A stretch of DNA of 55,310 nt, taken from an uncultured Collinsella sp. GTDB lineage: Bacteria; Actinomycetota; Coriobacteriia; Coriobacteriales; Coriobacteriaceae. The position numbers and the translations under genes were made by a program. The notes below the pieces were generated by a model, which was not told the origin of the DNA, searched no databases, and saw only the letters and a program-made list of their open reading frames with translations. Of this stretch, positions 16,231-24,223 are shown one piece after another. The stretch spans positions 1 to 55,310 of the forward strand of contig CAAEUX010000047.1 of assembly GCA_900759335.1 (NCBI GenBank). The letters are read 5' to 3'. Within the stretch, counting starts at the first letter, position 1. Every line of letters starts with the position of its first letter.

Positions 16231-16325
16231 ATGATGGAGTAGTCGCGTGATCGGGTTCGCCTCCGGTGGCGCGGCAAGTCAACACACTGGCCGAAACGGT
16301 CTGGCTTGCCTTAATGAACGAGACT
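16231..16325 (+). ncRNA. Probable yybP-ykoY manganese riboswitch
   Basis: The leader of mntP contains the class hallmarks in order: GGAGTAG (16236-16242), GGCAAGTCAACACACTGG (16273-16290), GGCTTGCC (16303-16310), the complement of GGCAAG(T)C, and AACGAGAC. A terminator overlaps its 3' end. In this class Mn2+ binding prevents termination or opens the ribosome site, turning on Mn2+ export. The class assignment rests on motif recall and on the downstream gene. Confidence 0.8.
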
Positions 16326-16366
16326 CGTGGCTGTGCGCGCAACGCGTACGCCACGGGTCTTTTTTG
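16321..16366 (+). terminator. Riboswitch-controlled terminator before mntP
   Basis: AGACTCGTGGC (16321-16331) pairs with GCCACGGGTCT (16350-16360) with one G:U, followed by six T. It overlaps the end of the conserved aptamer core, so ligand binding could compete with it. Confidence 0.8.
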
Positions 16367-16418
16367 TTACTCCCCCAAGAGGTACACGCGGGCTCGCCCG
16401 CAGAGAGGGAGCCAGACT

Positions 16419-16997
16419 ATGGGATTCGCAGAGCTCGTGTTGCTCGCCGTTGGCCTTTCGATGGACGCCTTTGCCGTTTCCATCTGCAAGGGTCTCGGCA
16501 TGAAGAAGATCAACCTTAAGGTCGCCGTGGTGCTCGGCCTGTTCTTTGGCGGCTTTCAGGCCGGCATGCCCGTAATCGGATGGGCGCTTGGCAGCCAGTT
16601 CATGGGCATCATCGGACCCATCGACCATTGGATCGCCTTCATCCTTTTGGCCTTCATCGGCGGCAAGATGCTGTGGGAAGCCTTTACTGAGAACGAGAAC
16701 GAAGGCGACGGCAAGGATGCCGAGAAGATTGACCTGGGCGAGTACCTGATCCTCGCCATCGCCACCTCAATCGACGCCCTGGCCGTGGGCATCTCGTTCG
16801 CCGCGCTTTCGGTCGACATCGTCCCCGCCGTGTCGCTCATTGGCATCACGACCTTTGTCTTCTCCGTTGCCGGCGTGGCGATCGGCCACACCTTTGGCGC
16901 GCGCTACGAAAAGCCCGCCACCATCGTGGGCGGCGTCGTGCTCGTCCTCATCGGGCTTAAGATCTTGCTTGAGCATCTGGGGATCCTCGCGATATAA
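16419..16997 (+). CDS. mntP: Manganese efflux pump MntP
   Basis: 192-aa six-helix membrane protein exporting Mn2+. The repeated acidic helices GLSMDAFAVSICKGLG (about residues 14-29) and ATSIDALAVGISFA (about 116-129) hold the metal-binding Asp residues. Start at 16419 is set by GAGAGGGAG just upstream; a longer reading frame would run through the riboswitch. The upstream riboswitch and terminator indicate induction by manganese. It is read divergently from disA. Confidence 0.93.
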   Translation: MGFAELVLLAVGLSMDAFAVSICKGLGMKKINLKVAVVLGLFFGGFQAGMPVIGWALGSQFMGIIGPIDHWIAFILLAFIGGKMLWEAFTENENEGDGKDAEKIDLGEYLILAIATSIDALAVGISFAALSVDIVPAVSLIGITTFVFSVAGVAIGHTFGARYEKPATIVGGVVLVLIGLKILLEHLGILAI

Positions 16998-17063
16998 AAA
17001 ACGCCTCTCATAAGCCAACGTCAATGTAGGAGTCTCATGCAGAGTTTTGCATAATGCCTATTC

Positions 17064-17106
17064 GTGCGGACTTTTGCATGTCATACTGATATGCAAAAGT
17101 CTGCAC
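17064..17106 (+). promoter_or_regulatory. HipB-type operator upstream of hipBA
   Basis: GTGCGGACTTTTGCAT (17064-17079) and ATGCAAAAGTCTGCAC (17091-17106) form an inverted repeat matching at 15 of 16 positions with an 11-bp spacer. A further half-site-like AGAGTTTTGCAT lies at 17041-17052. A possible extended -10 (TGTCATACT) is in the spacer. It ends 14 bp before the hipB start. Confidence 0.7.
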
Positions 17107-17120
17107 GTTAGGAGATAGCC

Positions 17121-17591
17121 GTGGATACCCTTCCCATCACCACACCGCGCCAAGCTGGCATCTACGTGCGCCAGGCACGCGAGACTCAGGGTCTCACCCG
17201 TGCCGCCCTCGCCAAAAAGGCCGGTGTTTCGGAGCGCCTGCTCGCATCGCTCGAGCTAGGAGACGCAACCGGCATTCGACTCGACAAGTTGCTGGCGATT
17301 TTCGACGCTCTTGGACTGGCACTCGCAGCACAAGGGGATATCGGCGAAGCGAAAAACGAGCGACCAGTCGACGCCCCGCATGCCAATCCGCTGCCTCGCA
17401 GCATCCCCAGGCGCCATCACACTCAACGTCCTCATCATCGCAACCGTCGTAGTACCGCCATTCCGGCTCTTCCAGATGTCCCCTTTACATCCGCACTCTA
17501 CGACGAGGTCTTCGCCGATTTCGCCATGTCCAATCTCGGAGTCTCGATTGCCGCAAACGCATCTAGCAAAACCAAGCCCGAAGGGAAATAG
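17121..17591 (+). CDS. hipB: HipB-like XRE-family antitoxin
   Basis: 156-aa protein with an N-terminal helix-turn-helix of the Xre/Cro type (YVRQARETQGLTRAALAKKAGVSERLLASLELGDATGIRLDKLLAIFDALGL, about residues 14-64). The region after the HTH is longer than in E. coli HipB (88 aa) and rich in Pro, Arg and His. The GTG start at 17121 has TAGGAG upstream. It ends 3 nt before hipA, as expected for a toxin-antitoxin operon in which HipB binds HipA and the operator. Confidence 0.85.
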   Translation: MDTLPITTPRQAGIYVRQARETQGLTRAALAKKAGVSERLLASLELGDATGIRLDKLLAIFDALGLALAAQGDIGEAKNERPVDAPHANPLPRSIPRRHHTQRPHHRNRRSTAIPALPDVPFTSALYDEVFADFAMSNLGVSIAANASSKTKPEGK

Positions 17592-17594
17592 CCA

Positions 17595-18899
17595 ATGGCC
17601 AGAACATCACTTCGGACCATTATTTGCGGCGTGCCTGCTGGAACGCTCACGCAAGATGAGAACGGTCTTATCAGCTTTACCTACGATCATGACTATGACG
17701 GGCCAGCCCTATCGACCAACATACCCGTATCGAATCGCGCATACGGACAACAGGTCATGAATCCGTACCTGTTTGGCCTTCTACCCGACAGCGAGGACCA
17801 ACGAAAAGCGATTGCCGCGGAATTCGACGTTAGGCCCAACAATCCCATCGCACTACTCAGCCGTATCGGACTCGACTGTCCGGGCGGCGTGCAGTTTTGT
17901 GCCGAAGAAGATGCCGACGCCGTCCTGCATCGCGCTGGCGACTACCGCCCTATAGACGACCACGAAATTGCTCTCCGTCTCAAGTCGATCAGAGATGACC
18001 GCGATGCATCGTGGATGGGTCTAGATGAAAGTTGGTCACTTGGAGGCAACCAGGGCAAGTTCGCGCTCGCGTTCATAAACGACCGCTGGTGCGAATGCAT
18101 GGGCTCCTCGCCCACGACGCATATTTTCAAAAATGGCGTTATCGGATTTAAACTCGAGGCTCTCAATGAGTTTGTCTGCATGAAAAGCGCCCAGCGCGCC
18201 GGTATCGCAACGGCAAACGTCGAATATCGTATGTTTGAGGACGAACCTGCCCTCATTGTTGAGCGCTATGACCGCGTGAAAGTCGAAGACGGAACGATCA
18301 GGCGCCTACATCAAGAAGACCTCTGTCAGGCACTTGGGGTGATGCCCGCCCAAAAGTACACAGCAGACGGCGGCCCGACCACCCGCGACATTCAAGAGTT
18401 CCTCGTAAATACGAGCCACCATCAACTTAACCTGTATCTGTTTACGCAGATACTGTTCTTCAACGCCATTATCGGCGCACCGGATGCGCACGCGAAAAAC
18501 TATTCCCTACTCCTTGGAAACGACGGCGCAGCCATGATGGCTCGAATGTACGATGTCGCATCGGGGCTGGCATACGAGCGCATGCGCCGCCGGGCGCGTC
18601 TTGCCATGAGCGTTGGCGGCGAAAATCGTGTGGGGCGCATTGGTCCAGGCGCTATCCGCCAATACCACGGTATGGGAGACCCCGCGCTGGAGGCGACGCT
18701 CACCGATGCCGGGCTATCCGAGAAGTTTTGCTTTGCGGCCATGATGGACCTCGCCTACGAGGTGCCCATTTGCATGGAAGAGGTCATGGACGAATACGCC
18801 GACCTGCCCGGCATGACGGACCTGCGCGAGCATATGCTCGGCCCTGTCCGCGAAAACTGCCAGCGCACCCTCGACCTCATCAGGGCAGAAATGGACTAG
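17595..18899 (+). CDS. hipA: HipA-type Ser/Thr kinase toxin
   Basis: 434-aa kinase of the type II HipBA system. E. coli HipA phosphorylates glutamyl-tRNA synthetase and causes persistence; the target here is unknown. Seen: N-terminal subdomain (SNRAYGQQVMNPYLFGLLPDSEDQR), P-loop-like SLGGNQGKFALAF (148-160), catalytic APDAHAKNYSLLL (D297, N302) and metal-binding MYDVAS (D320). All core residues are present, so it is probably active. Partner hipB and an operator lie just upstream. The two-gene module sits as an insertion-like unit between mntP and pepD. Confidence 0.88.
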   Translation: MARTSLRTIICGVPAGTLTQDENGLISFTYDHDYDGPALSTNIPVSNRAYGQQVMNPYLFGLLPDSEDQRKAIAAEFDVRPNNPIALLSRIGLDCPGGVQFCAEEDADAVLHRAGDYRPIDDHEIALRLKSIRDDRDASWMGLDESWSLGGNQGKFALAFINDRWCECMGSSPTTHIFKNGVIGFKLEALNEFVCMKSAQRAGIATANVEYRMFEDEPALIVERYDRVKVEDGTIRRLHQEDLCQALGVMPAQKYTADGGPTTRDIQEFLVNTSHHQLNLYLFTQILFFNAIIGAPDAHAKNYSLLLGNDGAAMMARMYDVASGLAYERMRRRARLAMSVGGENRVGRIGPGAIRQYHGMGDPALEATLTDAGLSEKFCFAAMMDLAYEVPICMEEVMDEYADLPGMTDLREHMLGPVRENCQRTLDLIRAEMD

Positions 18900-18922
18900 G
18901 TGGCTGTAATTTCGCAATTATC

Positions 18923-18971
18923 AAACAAAAGAGAGGGGGCACCCGTCGCAAAAGCTCGGATGTCCCCTCTC
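18923..18971 (-). terminator. Terminator between convergent hipA and pepD
   Basis: GAGAGGGG (18931-18938) pairs with CCCCTCTC (18964-18971), and the stem extends inward with one mismatch and a wobble. On the minus strand it is followed by TTTTGTTT, so it mainly serves pepD. Confidence 0.75.
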
Positions 18972-19026
18972 GTAATGTCATTTGCAATCCGCTAGCACGT
19001 GGCTCGAACTGCTGCTAGCGCGACCT

Positions 19027-20484
19027 TTACGCAGCGAGGCGCTTGAGGACGTCGATGAGCAGCTCGTAGAAGCGCTCGGCAGAAGCGAGCTCCATGCTCT
19101 CGTCCGGGGTGTGGACATCGGAGAGCGTCGGGCCCACGGCGATGGCGTCCAGGCCGTGCAGGGCCTCGGCAAACAGGCCGCACTCAAGGCCGGCGTGAAT
19201 GGACTCGATGCGCAGCTCGGAGCCAAAGAGCTCGCGATAGCTCTCGACAAAGACGTCGCGGACCGGCGAATGCTCGGCATAGCTCCAGCCGGGATACTCG
19301 AACTCAAACTTGGCGTCGAAGCCCAGGACATCGGCGAGCGTCTGCAGGCGGTCCTTGAACTCGTTCTGCAGCGAGGTGATCGAGGAGCGCGGGGACAGCA
19401 TAATCTTGACCTGGTCGTCAGAGGTGGCAACCACACCGATGTTGGAGGAAACCTCGACGGAGCCGTCGGTGGCGACGTTGCGGCGAATCACGCCGTTAGG
19501 GGCAAGACGCAGGGCGCGGATGAGGGCAAGCGCGGACTTCTGGTCCATAGCCTCGACCTCAGCGTTATCGGCAATCTCGACGGTGCAGGTAAAGCCGGGG
19601 TCGAAGACCTCGAGCTCGGCAGTGACGTCGGCGATGATGCCCTTTGCAATCTGGGCCGCGGCCTCGGCGGCAGCGTGGTCGGCGTAGACCAGAACAGCCT
19701 TGCACTCACGGTTGATGGCGTTGTCCTTGGTGCCGCCGTTAAAGCTAACGATGGCGGGCTCGCCGGCAACCATCAGGCGGTCGATGATGCGGGCCATGAT
19801 GAGGTTGCCGTTGCCGCGCTCAAGGTTGATATCGCTGCCGGAGTGGCCGCCCAGCAGGCCGGAGATGTCGAGCGTGAGGGTGCTACCGGTCTTGTGCTCG
19901 CGCGCGATCGGGCAGGTGTAGGTAACGACGACACCGCCGGCGCAGCTGACGGTAGCAACGCCCTCTTCCTCGGAGTCAAGGTTAATCATGGTGCGGGCGC
20001 TAATCTGGGACTTGTCGAGCGTCTCGGCGCCGACCAGGCCAGTCTCCTCGTCGGTGGTGAATACGCACTCGAGGGCGGGGTGAGCGATCGAATCGTCATC
20101 GAGAACAGTGAGCATCAGAGCGACGGCAATACCGTTGTCGGCGCCCAGAGTGGTGCCGTTAGCGGTGAGGACGCCGTCCTTGACGACCAGGTCGATACCA
20201 TCAGTCGTAAAGTCGTGCTCAACGGAGCCCAGCTTGTCGCACACCATGTCGATGTGGCCCTGCAGCATCACGGTCGGGGCATTCTCGGCGCCGGCAGATG
20301 CGGGCTTGCGAATGATGACGTTGTAGACCTCGTCCTGATACACATCGAGACCGCGCTCCTTGGCAAACGCGACCAGGAAATCGCTGATGCCCTTCTCGTT
20401 GCCAGACCCACGGGGGATCGCGCTGACCTCCTCAAAGAAATGGAACAGCTGAGCGGGCTCGTAGCCGGTAATCTTGTAATCCAT
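19027..20484 (-). CDS. pepD: Aminoacyl-histidine dipeptidase (PepD-type)
   Basis: 485-aa zinc peptidase of the M20 family, cytosolic, hydrolysing Xaa-His and related dipeptides. The metal-binding stations are LQGHIDMVCDK (about residues 75-85), LGADNGIAVALML and the catalytic FTTDEETGLVGA. The C-terminal NAGLECGLF-type segment appears as IHAGLECGLFAEALHG. ATG at 20484 is chosen because AAGGAGG lies 6 nt upstream. It is monocistronic, with clpC upstream on the same strand but ending 215 bp away. Confidence 0.92.
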   Translation of the reverse strand: MDYKITGYEPAQLFHFFEEVSAIPRGSGNEKGISDFLVAFAKERGLDVYQDEVYNVIIRKPASAGAENAPTVMLQGHIDMVCDKLGSVEHDFTTDGIDLVVKDGVLTANGTTLGADNGIAVALMLTVLDDDSIAHPALECVFTTDEETGLVGAETLDKSQISARTMINLDSEEEGVATVSCAGGVVVTYTCPIAREHKTGSTLTLDISGLLGGHSGSDINLERGNGNLIMARIIDRLMVAGEPAIVSFNGGTKDNAINRECKAVLVYADHAAAEAAAQIAKGIIADVTAELEVFDPGFTCTVEIADNAEVEAMDQKSALALIRALRLAPNGVIRRNVATDGSVEVSSNIGVVATSDDQVKIMLSPRSSITSLQNEFKDRLQTLADVLGFDAKFEFEYPGWSYAEHSPVRDVFVESYRELFGSELRIESIHAGLECGLFAEALHGLDAIAVGPTLSDVHTPDESMELASAERFYELLIDVLKRLAA

Positions 20485-20641
20485 GGTGCCTCCTTGGCGC
20501 AACTGGTTAGACAGTAAGACATGCGACTTGTATATTCCCAGACTTTACGTGCATAAACCAGTCGAAAACGCCGAGCGCCCTCGCATCATCGGCTAACGGT
20601 GGACCGCATAGCGTAACGGTCACAACTTCCGCAGCTCTACA

Positions 20642-20673
20642 AATCGAGGCGCCCTTTCCGGAGCGCCTCGATT
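20642..20673 (-). terminator. Hairpin after clpC
   Basis: AATCGAGGCGC (20642-20652) pairs perfectly with 20663-20673 around a 10-nt loop. It lies 26 bp after the clpC stop. The T-tract is poor, so termination may depend on stem strength. Confidence 0.65.
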
Positions 20674-20698
20674 GCGCGTATCAAATTGTCGCCACGCC

Positions 20699-23341
20699 CT
20701 ACAGCGCGCCAGAGCCGGCTTGCATCATGCCGCCGGGGCCCGAGGTCACGCCGCCGCTCACGGGCGCGGCGTTGCCGGTGTGCGGTGCCGCCGGAGCGGT
20801 ATCGCCACCGAGCGTGCCCGCCGGACGCGGTGCCGGGATCTCGCCCGTGCCGTGGCTAAAGACAAACTTGCCATCGGCCACGTCGCACAGGACGGTATCG
20901 CCCTCGCCCCACTCGCCGGCCAGAAGCTCCTCGGACAGCGGGTCCTCGATAAGCTTTTGGATGGCACGGCGCAGCGGACGCGCACCGTTGGTGAGGTCGG
21001 TGCCCTCGGCCACGATCTTGTCATAGGCCGCATCGGTGAGCTTGATGTTCATGCCGTTGGCAATCAAACGCTGACGCAGGTCGTCCACCAGCAGGTGCGC
21101 GATCTTGGTGAGATTCTCGCCCGAGAGCTTCTGGAACACCACAATGTCGTCGATACGGTTGAGCAGCTCGGGGCGGAACAGGCGCTTGAGCTCGCCCATC
21201 GCACGGCCCTTGATCTCGCTCGACGTGAGACTCTGCTCGCCGGTGGTGCCAAAGCCAACGCTCGCATCCTGCGCGATCTCGCGGGCGCCCACGTTTGACG
21301 TCATGATGATCACCGTATTGCGGAAGTCGACCGTCTTGCCCTGGCTATCGGTCAGACGGCCCTCCTCCAACACCTGCAGCAGGATATTGAAGATGTCGGG
21401 GTGCGCCTTCTCGATCTCGTCGAACAGCACGACCGAGTACGGGTGACGGCGAACAGCCTTGGTGAGCTGGCCGCCCTCGTCGTGGCCCACATAGCCCGGG
21501 GGGCTACCGATGAGCTTGGAGACCTCGAACTCACTGCCAAACTCCGACATATCGAAGCTGATGAGCGCGTCCTTGCTGCCAAAGAGATACTCGGCGAGCG
21601 TCTTGGCGAGCTCGGTTTTGCCCGTGCCGGTGGGGCCCAGGAAGATAAAGCTGCCGCCGGGGCGACGCGGGTCCTTGAGCGGCGAGCGGCTGCGGCGCAC
21701 GGCCTTGGCAACGGCCTCGACGGCCTCGTCCTGACCGATGATGCGCGTCTTGAGCACGCTTTCGGCCTGCAGCAGGCGGCGGCTCTCGCTCTCGGTGAGC
21801 GAGGACACCGGCACGCCCGAGGTCACGGACACGATATCGGCAATCTGGGAGACATCGATGGTGAGCGGGCTGGCGTCGAGCTCGGCCGTCCAGGCAGCCT
21901 TGGCCTCGGCGAGCTCAATCTCGGCAGCCTTTTGCTGCTCGGTGATCTCGGCGGCCTTGTTCATGTCGTCGCTCTCGGTGGCCTCCTGCGCGGCGGCCTT
22001 AAGCTCCTCCACGCGATGCTCGGCCTCGCGCACCGGCTCGGGCGCGCGGTTGGCGGCGATGCGGGCGCGGGCGCCGGCCTCGTCAATGAGGTCGATGGCC
22101 TTATCGGGCAGGAAGCGATCCTGGATGTAGCGGTCGGAGAGGTTCGCGGCGGCCTCGATAGCACCCTGCGTATAGCGCACATGGTGGTGCTCCTCGTAGC
22201 GCGGCTTGAGCGCGGTCAGGATCTTGACCGTGTCCTCGACGCTCGGCTCCTCGACATCGATGGTCTGGAAGCGACGCTCGAAGGCCGGGTCCTTGGTGAG
22301 GTACTTGCGGAACTCCTCGGCCGTGGTGGCACCGATGATCTGGAAAGCACCGCGTGCGAGAACGGGCTTGAGCATGGAGCTCGCGTCGATGGAGCCCTCG
22401 GCAGAGCCGGCACCAATGATGGTGTGCATCTCGTCAATAAACAGGATGACGTCGTCAGCTTCGGTGGCCTCCTGGATCACGTTCTTGAGGCGCTCCTCAA
22501 ACTCACCGCGATACTTGGCGCCCGCAACGAGGCCCGGCAGGTCGAGCGTCCAGATGTTCTGGTTCATAAGGTTCTCGGGCACGTTGCCAGCTGCAATCTG
22601 CTGAGCCAGACCCTCGACGATGGCCGTCTTGCCCACGCCGGGGTCGCCCAAGATAAGCGGATTGTTCTTGGTGCGACGCGAAAGGATCTCCATCATACGC
22701 TGGACTTCCTTTTCGCGACCAATTACAGGGTCGAGCTCGCCGTCGCGCGCCTTCTGCGTAAGGTTGGTGGCGAACTGCTTGAGCGTGTCGGTGCCGCTCC
22801 CCTTTTGCTGCGACGCGTCCGAGCCGCTAAAGAACGGCAGGCCCGCACCGGGACGCCCGGCACCGGCGCCGGCGAGCGGACGCTTCTTGTCCTGGTCCTT
22901 GGCGGTAAGTTTCTCGATAGCCTTTTTGATGGAAGCGGACGACACACCCAGGCGCATGAGGATGTCCATGGCCATGCCGTTACCCTCTTCGACGATGCCG
23001 ATCAGCAAGTGCTCGGTCGACACGTAGGTCTGGTTGTTCTCACGTGCCACGCGGAAGGAGCGCTCCATCACGCTAATGACGAGCGGCGTAAAGGCAAGCT
23101 TGGCAGCCTCGGTCTCCTCGCTGGGCTCGGGAACCGTGGTCTGGACCTCCTTGAGGGTGTCCATGATGTCGTCGTAGGAGATATCAAGCGAGCGCAGCGC
23201 CTCGGCAGCGATGCCCTCGTCCTCCTTGGCGAGTGCGAGCAGCAGGTGCTCGGTGCCCACCTTATTTGAGTGCAGATCGAGCGCCTCCTGTTTGGCCATC
23301 GACATGACCTTGCGCGCTCGATCGGTAAATCTATCTAACAT
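20699..23341 (-). CDS. clpC: ATP-dependent Clp protease ATP-binding subunit ClpC
   Basis: 880-aa AAA+ unfoldase that feeds ClpP. The double Clp N domain covers residues 1-145. Walker A of D1 is GDPGVGKTA (233-241), followed by its Walker B (LFIDEMH), a ClpC-type middle domain with coiled coil, and D2 with GPTGTGKTE. The ClpP-contact region of D2 is present. The C-terminal about 45 residues are Pro/Gly/Ala-rich and lengthen the protein over Bacillus ClpC (810 aa). Start at 23341 (MLDRFTDRARKV) has AAGGAAA upstream. No mcsA/mcsB/ctsR neighbours; I saw no CtsR or HspR box upstream. Confidence 0.95.
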   Translation of the reverse strand: MLDRFTDRARKVMSMAKQEALDLHSNKVGTEHLLLALAKEDEGIAAEALRSLDISYDDIMDTLKEVQTTVPEPSEETEAAKLAFTPLVISVMERSFRVARENNQTYVSTEHLLIGIVEEGNGMAMDILMRLGVSSASIKKAIEKLTAKDQDKKRPLAGAGAGRPGAGLPFFSGSDASQQKGSGTDTLKQFATNLTQKARDGELDPVIGREKEVQRMMEILSRRTKNNPLILGDPGVGKTAIVEGLAQQIAAGNVPENLMNQNIWTLDLPGLVAGAKYRGEFEERLKNVIQEATEADDVILFIDEMHTIIGAGSAEGSIDASSMLKPVLARGAFQIIGATTAEEFRKYLTKDPAFERRFQTIDVEEPSVEDTVKILTALKPRYEEHHHVRYTQGAIEAAANLSDRYIQDRFLPDKAIDLIDEAGARARIAANRAPEPVREAEHRVEELKAAAQEATESDDMNKAAEITEQQKAAEIELAEAKAAWTAELDASPLTIDVSQIADIVSVTSGVPVSSLTESESRRLLQAESVLKTRIIGQDEAVEAVAKAVRRSRSPLKDPRRPGGSFIFLGPTGTGKTELAKTLAEYLFGSKDALISFDMSEFGSEFEVSKLIGSPPGYVGHDEGGQLTKAVRRHPYSVVLFDEIEKAHPDIFNILLQVLEEGRLTDSQGKTVDFRNTVIIMTSNVGAREIAQDASVGFGTTGEQSLTSSEIKGRAMGELKRLFRPELLNRIDDIVVFQKLSGENLTKIAHLLVDDLRQRLIANGMNIKLTDAAYDKIVAEGTDLTNGARPLRRAIQKLIEDPLSEELLAGEWGEGDTVLCDVADGKFVFSHGTGEIPAPRPAGTLGGDTAPAAPHTGNAAPVSGGVTSGPGGMMQAGSGAL

Positions 23342-23533
23342 GCTCGTTTCCTTACATGAGTTCATCGAAATCAAAACGCCCGCCCGTCGGCGGCGCTTTT
23401 GTCTCTTTACCCACAGGCTGTCTATGTTAACAGCTGGAGGAATATCTATAAACCCGGCTCACATGAATGCAGGTTATGACCGCATCGCGGGACTCACCGC
23501 GCGATGCGCGACGGGCGCCCCGCAAGAGAAACC

Positions 23534-24223
23534 CTAGACGTCTTTCACCACGTCGGGACTCGTCGCACGCGATGCGCGATAGGCATCGGCCTCCTTAGAG
23601 ACGCGTTCGAGCAGCTCGGATGTATCGACGCCCTCGACTTGCGCGACCGTTTCAACCGTCTGCATGGCGACCGCCCTCAGGTACGCGCACGCGCTGTCCC
23701 CCAGCTGCTCGAGGTCTATCTCCTCGCCGCCCTCCCGGGCAAAGCCGACCGCCATCACAAAGCCCATGATGCCCGAGACCAGAAAGCCCACCGCAAAGCT
23801 CGAATCTGCCTTGAGCTCTTCTCCGTCGGGGTGGACGATCTCTCTCACGCGGTCGATGATGATCGTATGGATGCCCTGCACGACCTGCTCGGCGGCACCC
23901 GCCCTCATGGTGATGACGATGCGCCGCAGCAGGCAGCGGACGTCGCGCCGGTCGAACGCCGAAAGGTCGCCCTCGCTCGAAAAATGCCAGAGGGCATCGG
24001 TGATAAGCTCGTTATCCTGCAGCAGCTGGGTCATGGCGATGGCGACGAGTTCATCGAAATCGTGAAAATAGTAGTAAAACGTTCCGCGATTGCACTGGGC
24101 GGCGCGAGTCACCTCGCCAACCGACAGCTCGAAGATGCTGTTGTTCTCGATGAGCTCCCAAAACGCCTCGATGATACGGGTGCGCGCATCGGGCGCATCG
24201 GCGTCCTTACGCGGTCTCGCCAT
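23534..24223 (-). CDS. TetR-family transcriptional regulator
   Basis: 229-aa regulator. The N-terminal TetR HTH is typical (RTRIIEAFWELIENNSIFELSVGEVTRAAQCNRGTFYYYFHDFDELV, about residues 14-60) and is followed by an all-helical ligand domain. The gene overlaps the end of the 1479-aa activase gene by 17 nt (26 nt if the in-frame GTG at 24232 is the start), so the two are coupled. A perfect palindrome upstream of the activase (28696-28716) is the likely operator, giving autoregulation of both. The ligand is unknown; an acyl-CoA or fatty acid would fit the neighbour. Confidence 0.88.
   Translation of the reverse strand: MARPRKDADAPDARTRIIEAFWELIENNSIFELSVGEVTRAAQCNRGTFYYYFHDFDELVAIAMTQLLQDNELITDALWHFSSEGDLSAFDRRDVRCLLRRIVITMRAGAAEQVVQGIHTIIIDRVREIVHPDGEELKADSSFAVGFLVSGIMGFVMAVGFAREGGEEIDLEQLGDSACAYLRAVAMQTVETVAQVEGVDTSELLERVSKEADAYRASRATSPDVVKDV

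Noticed and set aside
21401..23269. 622-codon plus-strand frame opposite clpC
   Set aside because: Fully antisense to clpC, low-complexity translation, no ribosome site.
23342..23533. CtsR or HspR operator upstream of clpC
   Set aside because: I looked for the GGTCAAA direct repeats and the CTTGAGT inverted repeat and found neither.
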